Positions 5,529-7,895 of a stretch of 7,895 bases of DNA are shown in pieces. The position numbers and the translations under genes were made by a program. The stretch is from contig JACQVU010000476.1 in assembly GCA_016209585.1 (NCBI GenBank), positions 1 through 7,895 on the forward strand, given 5' to 3'. The notes beneath the pieces were generated by a model. That model saw only the letters and a program-made list of their open reading frames with translations. It was not told the DNA's origin and searched no databases. How positions within the stretch are numbered: the first letter of the stretch is position 1; each line of letters starts with the position of its first letter. This DNA comes from Planctomycetota bacterium. Lineage in GTDB: Bacteria; Planctomycetota; UBA8742; JACQVU01.

Positions 5529-7736
5529 ATGCACCAACCGCTCGCCTCCGGTTCGCCGCTTCTCGCCCAGGCCGCGCCCGCCCCCGCCGCGGGGGCGGGG
5601 ACGGAGACGTTGACCAAGAGTCTGGAGAAGGCGATGGCGGGGGTGGATGAGAACATCTACCGCGCCTACGCGAACTTCCTTTCCGGGTTGGACGACTTCT
5701 TCGGGTGGCCGGGCGAAGACCTGGCCATCCTGGCGCAGACGTGGAGCACCCTGCTCTTCGTGATCCTGGGCCTCAACCTGGTCGTCTCGGTGGCGGTGGT
5801 GGCGTGGGTCTTCCGGTCGGCGCGGCGCGACCGGCGTTCGGCGGCTTTCTGGACGATCTTCACGACCGTGGTGGCGCCGACGCTGGGCTTCCCCACGGCG
5901 CTGGCCATCTACGCGGTGACGACGCGGGCGAAAGACCGCGAACAACCCGCGGGCGCGTGGTTCGTTCTCACGCTCCTGTTCGGCGTGGGAGGCTGGATCG
6001 CCTATACCCTGTACAACGGGGCGCGTTCCCGCCGGATGAACGGCTGGGGCTGGAGCCTGCCGACGCTGCTGCCCGGGGTCGGGGTCACCTTCATCACGGC
6101 GCCGATGGCGCTGACGATCCTGGCGCTGGTGGGCGTCTTCTATTGGCCGCTGGTGGTGAACGACAAAGGCGAGACGCGGAACCTCCGCACCGAACTGGCG
6201 CGGGACCATTCCAACTTCAAGTACGACGAGTGGAAAGACCATAACGACGCGCGGCTGGCCTGGTTCGCGCGGCGGGATCGTCTTCAGGCGCAAAAAGACG
6301 CGGGCGAGGACGTGGCGGAGTCGGGCGCGGGGAACGTGGCCGCCGCTCGCGCGCGGGCGACGGCGGCCGCGGACGAACTGAAGGCGGCGCGGGAAGCCTA
6401 CGCCCGGGACCACGAGGGCGCGCTCGTGAGCCTGGATCCGCCCATCCAGTCACTCCTGAAAGAGTGGGCCAACCTGGGCGTCAAAGACGCCGGCGGCCTG
6501 ACCAGCCGGCAGGTGAGAATCCTCACGCGGCGCGCGCAACTCGGCTATCCGGCGGTCGATGAAGGCCGCTGGGCATTCAAGTCGCCGGGTGGTCTGTGGG
6601 CTTTTCTCTGGTTCCCGCTGCTTCTGGCGCCCTATCTCATCGCCTACGCGCTGGTGCGGCAGCCGGTCTCGTCGCCGACGCTGACGACGCCGAAGATCAA
6701 GGAACGCCTGCGGCGCCAGGGCCGGCTGGTGGACATGGGCGGCGATCTTCTCATCGTGAACGGCCTCAAGACCTGGTTCCCGGTGCGCAAGGGGTTGTTC
6801 GGCCGGTTGCGCGGCCACGTGAAGGCGGTGGACGGGGTCAACTTTCACCTCCGCGCCGGCGAGACGCTGGGGCTGGTGGGAGAGTCGGGGTGCGGCAAGA
6901 CCACCGTGGGCCGCTCGCTGCTGGACCTGGTGGAGAAGACGGGCGGCGCGGTCTTTTACGACGAGGTGAACCTGTCGGAGTTGACGGCCGAAGAGATGCG
7001 GGTTTTCCGGCGGGAGTTGCAGATCATCTTCCAGGACCCTTACTCGTCGCTCAACCCGCGCATGACGGTGGAAGACATCGTGGGCGAGTCGCTCACCGTG
7101 CACGGCATCGCCGAGGGCGAGGCGCGTCGGCGCCGGGTAAGCGATTTGCTCGCCAAGGTGGGGCTGGACCCGGTGCACCACATGGGCCGCTACCCGCACG
7201 AGTTCTCCGGCGGCCAGCGCCAGCGCATCGGCATCGCCCGGGCTTTGGCGCTTTCGCCGCGCTTCATCGTCTGCGACGAAGCGGTGTCGGCGCTGGACGT
7301 CTCCATCCAGGCGCAGATCATCAATCTCCTCCAGGACCTCAAGCGCGAGTTCGGCCTCTCTTACCTCTTCATCTCCCACGCCCTGTCGGTGGTCGAGCAC
7401 ATCTCCGACCGCGTGGCCGTCATGTACCTCGGACAGATCGTGGAGATCGCCCCGGCCGCGGAACTCTACCGCAACCCCATCCACCCCTACACCGAGGCGC
7501 TGCTCTCCGCCATCCCGGTCGCGGACCCGGAGAAGAAGACGGAGCGCATCCTGCTGGAAGGCGACGTGCCCACCCCGCTCGATCCGCCTCCGGGGTGCCA
7601 CTTCCACACGCGCTGTCGCTACCGGGAAGAGGTCTGCACCATGCTGGATCCCGAGGAGACCGACGCCGGCGGCGGCCACATGTTCCGGTGCCACGTCCGG
7701 GCCCGGGAGCTCAGCCTCGCGCCCCCGGCGCGGTGA
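5529..7736 (+). CDS. fusion of an unrecognised multi-span membrane region to a DppF/OppF-like ABC ATPase
   Basis: 735 residues in one uninterrupted frame. Residues 1-70 are Ala/Pro-rich, then soluble. Predicted helices lie near 71-97, 106-131, 143-163, 178-208 (could be two) and 354-377. Between the last two is a charged segment of about 145 residues (211-352) with coiled-coil-like helices. The ATPase (about 403-735) has Walker A GESGCGKTT (451-459), Gln502, signature FSGGQRQR (559-566), Walker B FIVCDEAVSALD (579-590, Glu584), His617 in ISHALSVVEH, and the Opp/Dpp tail with Cys690, 696, 703 and 721. The membrane part lacks the EAA loop of DppB/DppC permeases and I do not recognise it. Positive loops (RSARRDRRS, NGARSRRMN) suggest five spans, with the 211-352 loop outside and the ATPase inside. 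Start is uncertain: ATG 5529 is 13 nt from GGAG, while ATG 5634 has GGAG 6 nt upstream. ATG 6735 would yield a normal 333-residue DppF alone. It should pair with the preceding ATPase. Confidence 0.85.
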   Translation: MHQPLASGSPLLAQAAPAPAAGAGTETLTKSLEKAMAGVDENIYRAYANFLSGLDDFFGWPGEDLAILAQTWSTLLFVILGLNLVVSVAVVAWVFRSARRDRRSAAFWTIFTTVVAPTLGFPTALAIYAVTTRAKDREQPAGAWFVLTLLFGVGGWIAYTLYNGARSRRMNGWGWSLPTLLPGVGVTFITAPMALTILALVGVFYWPLVVNDKGETRNLRTELARDHSNFKYDEWKDHNDARLAWFARRDRLQAQKDAGEDVAESGAGNVAAARARATAAADELKAAREAYARDHEGALVSLDPPIQSLLKEWANLGVKDAGGLTSRQVRILTRRAQLGYPAVDEGRWAFKSPGGLWAFLWFPLLLAPYLIAYALVRQPVSSPTLTTPKIKERLRRQGRLVDMGGDLLIVNGLKTWFPVRKGLFGRLRGHVKAVDGVNFHLRAGETLGLVGESGCGKTTVGRSLLDLVEKTGGAVFYDEVNLSELTAEEMRVFRRELQIIFQDPYSSLNPRMTVEDIVGESLTVHGIAEGEARRRRVSDLLAKVGLDPVHHMGRYPHEFSGGQRQRIGIARALALSPRFIVCDEAVSALDVSIQAQIINLLQDLKREFGLSYLFISHALSVVEHISDRVAVMYLGQIVEIAPAAELYRNPIHPYTEALLSAIPVADPEKKTERILLEGDVPTPLDPPPGCHFHTRCRYREEVCTMLDPEETDAGGGHMFRCHVRARELSLAPPAR
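5577..5599 (+). promoter_or_regulatory. perfect 10-bp GC hairpin between two candidate starts of the fusion gene
   Basis: Arms 5577-5586 and 5590-5599 pair without a mismatch around the 3-nt loop CCG. All pairs are G-C. It lies about 50 nt after ATG 5529 and ends 34 nt before ATG 5634, which has the better ribosome binding site. There is no U-run after it, so it is not a standard terminator; it may slow translation or stabilise the downstream message. Confidence 0.45.
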
Positions 7737-7748
7737 GGGTGAATGGCG

Positions 7749-7754
7749 TATCAT
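7749..7754 (+). promoter_or_regulatory. weak -10-like element TATCAT after the fusion gene
   Basis: TATCAT matches 5 of 6 consensus -10 bases and lies 12 nt after the stop codon, but no -35 or TGn is present. It might start transcription of a gene beyond the window. Low confidence. Confidence 0.2.
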
Positions 7755-7781
7755 CGCCTCCAGCCGCGCCCGCGGGCCGAG

Positions 7782-7819
7782 CCGGTATCCGATGGATCAG
7801 TCTGATCGGACGGATCCGG
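7782..7819. repeat. 38-bp imperfect inverted repeat in the 3' tail
   Basis: The centre is a perfect palindrome, GATCAG-T-CTGATC (7795-7807). After a 3-bp interruption, five more pairs (7787-7791 with 7811-7815) and, past one bulged T at 7786, four more (7782-7785 with 7816-7819) extend the stem. No U-run follows on either strand, so it is either a 3' stem-loop that protects or ends the ABC transcript, or a DNA operator for a downstream gene. The rest of the gene-free tail 7737-7895 also contains the palindrome GCCCGCGGGC (7768-7777). Confidence 0.5.
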
Positions 7820-7854
7820 GGCAGCCCCCGCGCGAGAGAGAAGCGCGTGTCAGA

Positions 7855-7886
7855 TTCGTAGGTTCGTAGCGCGCCCGTGAGGGCGT
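7855..7886 (+). repeat. TTCGTAG direct repeats followed by a GC hairpin near the window edge
   Basis: TTCGTAG occurs at 7855-7861 and 7863-7869 (8-bp period). It is followed by GCGCCC-GTGA-GGGCGT (7871-7886), a 6-bp stem including one G-T pair with a 4-nt loop, and then a run of six C. This may be the start of a dispersed intergenic repeat or a terminator-like stem for the ABC operon; the window ends too soon to decide. Confidence 0.35.
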
Positions 7887-7895
7887 CCCCCCAAC

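Noticed and set aside
6450..7754. 434-codon minus-strand open frame opposite the fusion ATPase
   Set aside because: It lies antisense to Walker and signature motifs that are plainly real; its translation is rich in His/Arg/Val with no recognisable motif.
6596..7861. 421-codon plus-strand frame overlapping the ATPase and extending into the tail
   Set aside because: It is a +1 shadow of the ATPase with Arg/Gly/Pro-rich translation; its extension into the 3' tail has no domain or RBS.

Overview
This is a GC-rich bacterial chromosome window (clearly well above 60% G+C by eye), densely packed with genes on both strands. No phage, insertion sequence, CRISPR or RNA gene is visible. PdxJ, the deoxyxylulose-5-phosphate-dependent route to vitamin B6, and a TraR/DksA-type protein fit a Gram-negative or PVC/FCB-like bacterium better than an actinobacterium or firmicute. 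The DksA-like protein reminds me of planctomycete-type homologues, but no marker here fixes the phylum, so this placement is tentative.

Layout: (1) 3-341, plus strand: the 3' part of a GNAT acetyltransferase. (2) 424-813, minus strand: a TraR/DksA zinc-finger protein with its own promoter. (3) 947-2185, plus strand: a LON substrate-binding-domain protein followed 21 bp later by a signal-peptidase-I-like membrane protein that seems to lack the catalytic Ser and Lys. (4) 4278-2202, minus strand: a run of pdxJ, dapA (lysine/diaminopimelate pathway) and a small unrecognised membrane protein. (5) 4535-7736, plus strand: two dipeptide/oligopeptide-type ABC ATPases, a normal DppD/OppD-like protein and a 735-residue protein that joins an unrecognised membrane region of about 400 residues to a complete DppF/OppF-like ATPase. 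(6) 7737-7895: a gene-free tail rich in inverted repeats. The 256-bp gap between pdxJ and the ABC pair holds two back-to-back extended -10 promoter candidates.

The most unusual object is the membrane-ATPase fusion. Family knowledge says DppF/OppF are soluble ATPases that pair with DppD/OppD on separate DppB/DppC permeases. Here the F-type ATPase carries its own predicted five-helix membrane region with a large charged loop, and no permease or solute-binding protein gene lies in the window. Both ATPases keep the same four-cysteine C-terminal spacing and complete nucleotide-binding motifs, so they probably work as a D/F heterodimer. What the added membrane region does is unknown. Secondary points of interest are the LON/pseudo-signal-peptidase pair, the small membrane protein placed immediately after dapA, and several hairpins near translation starts.
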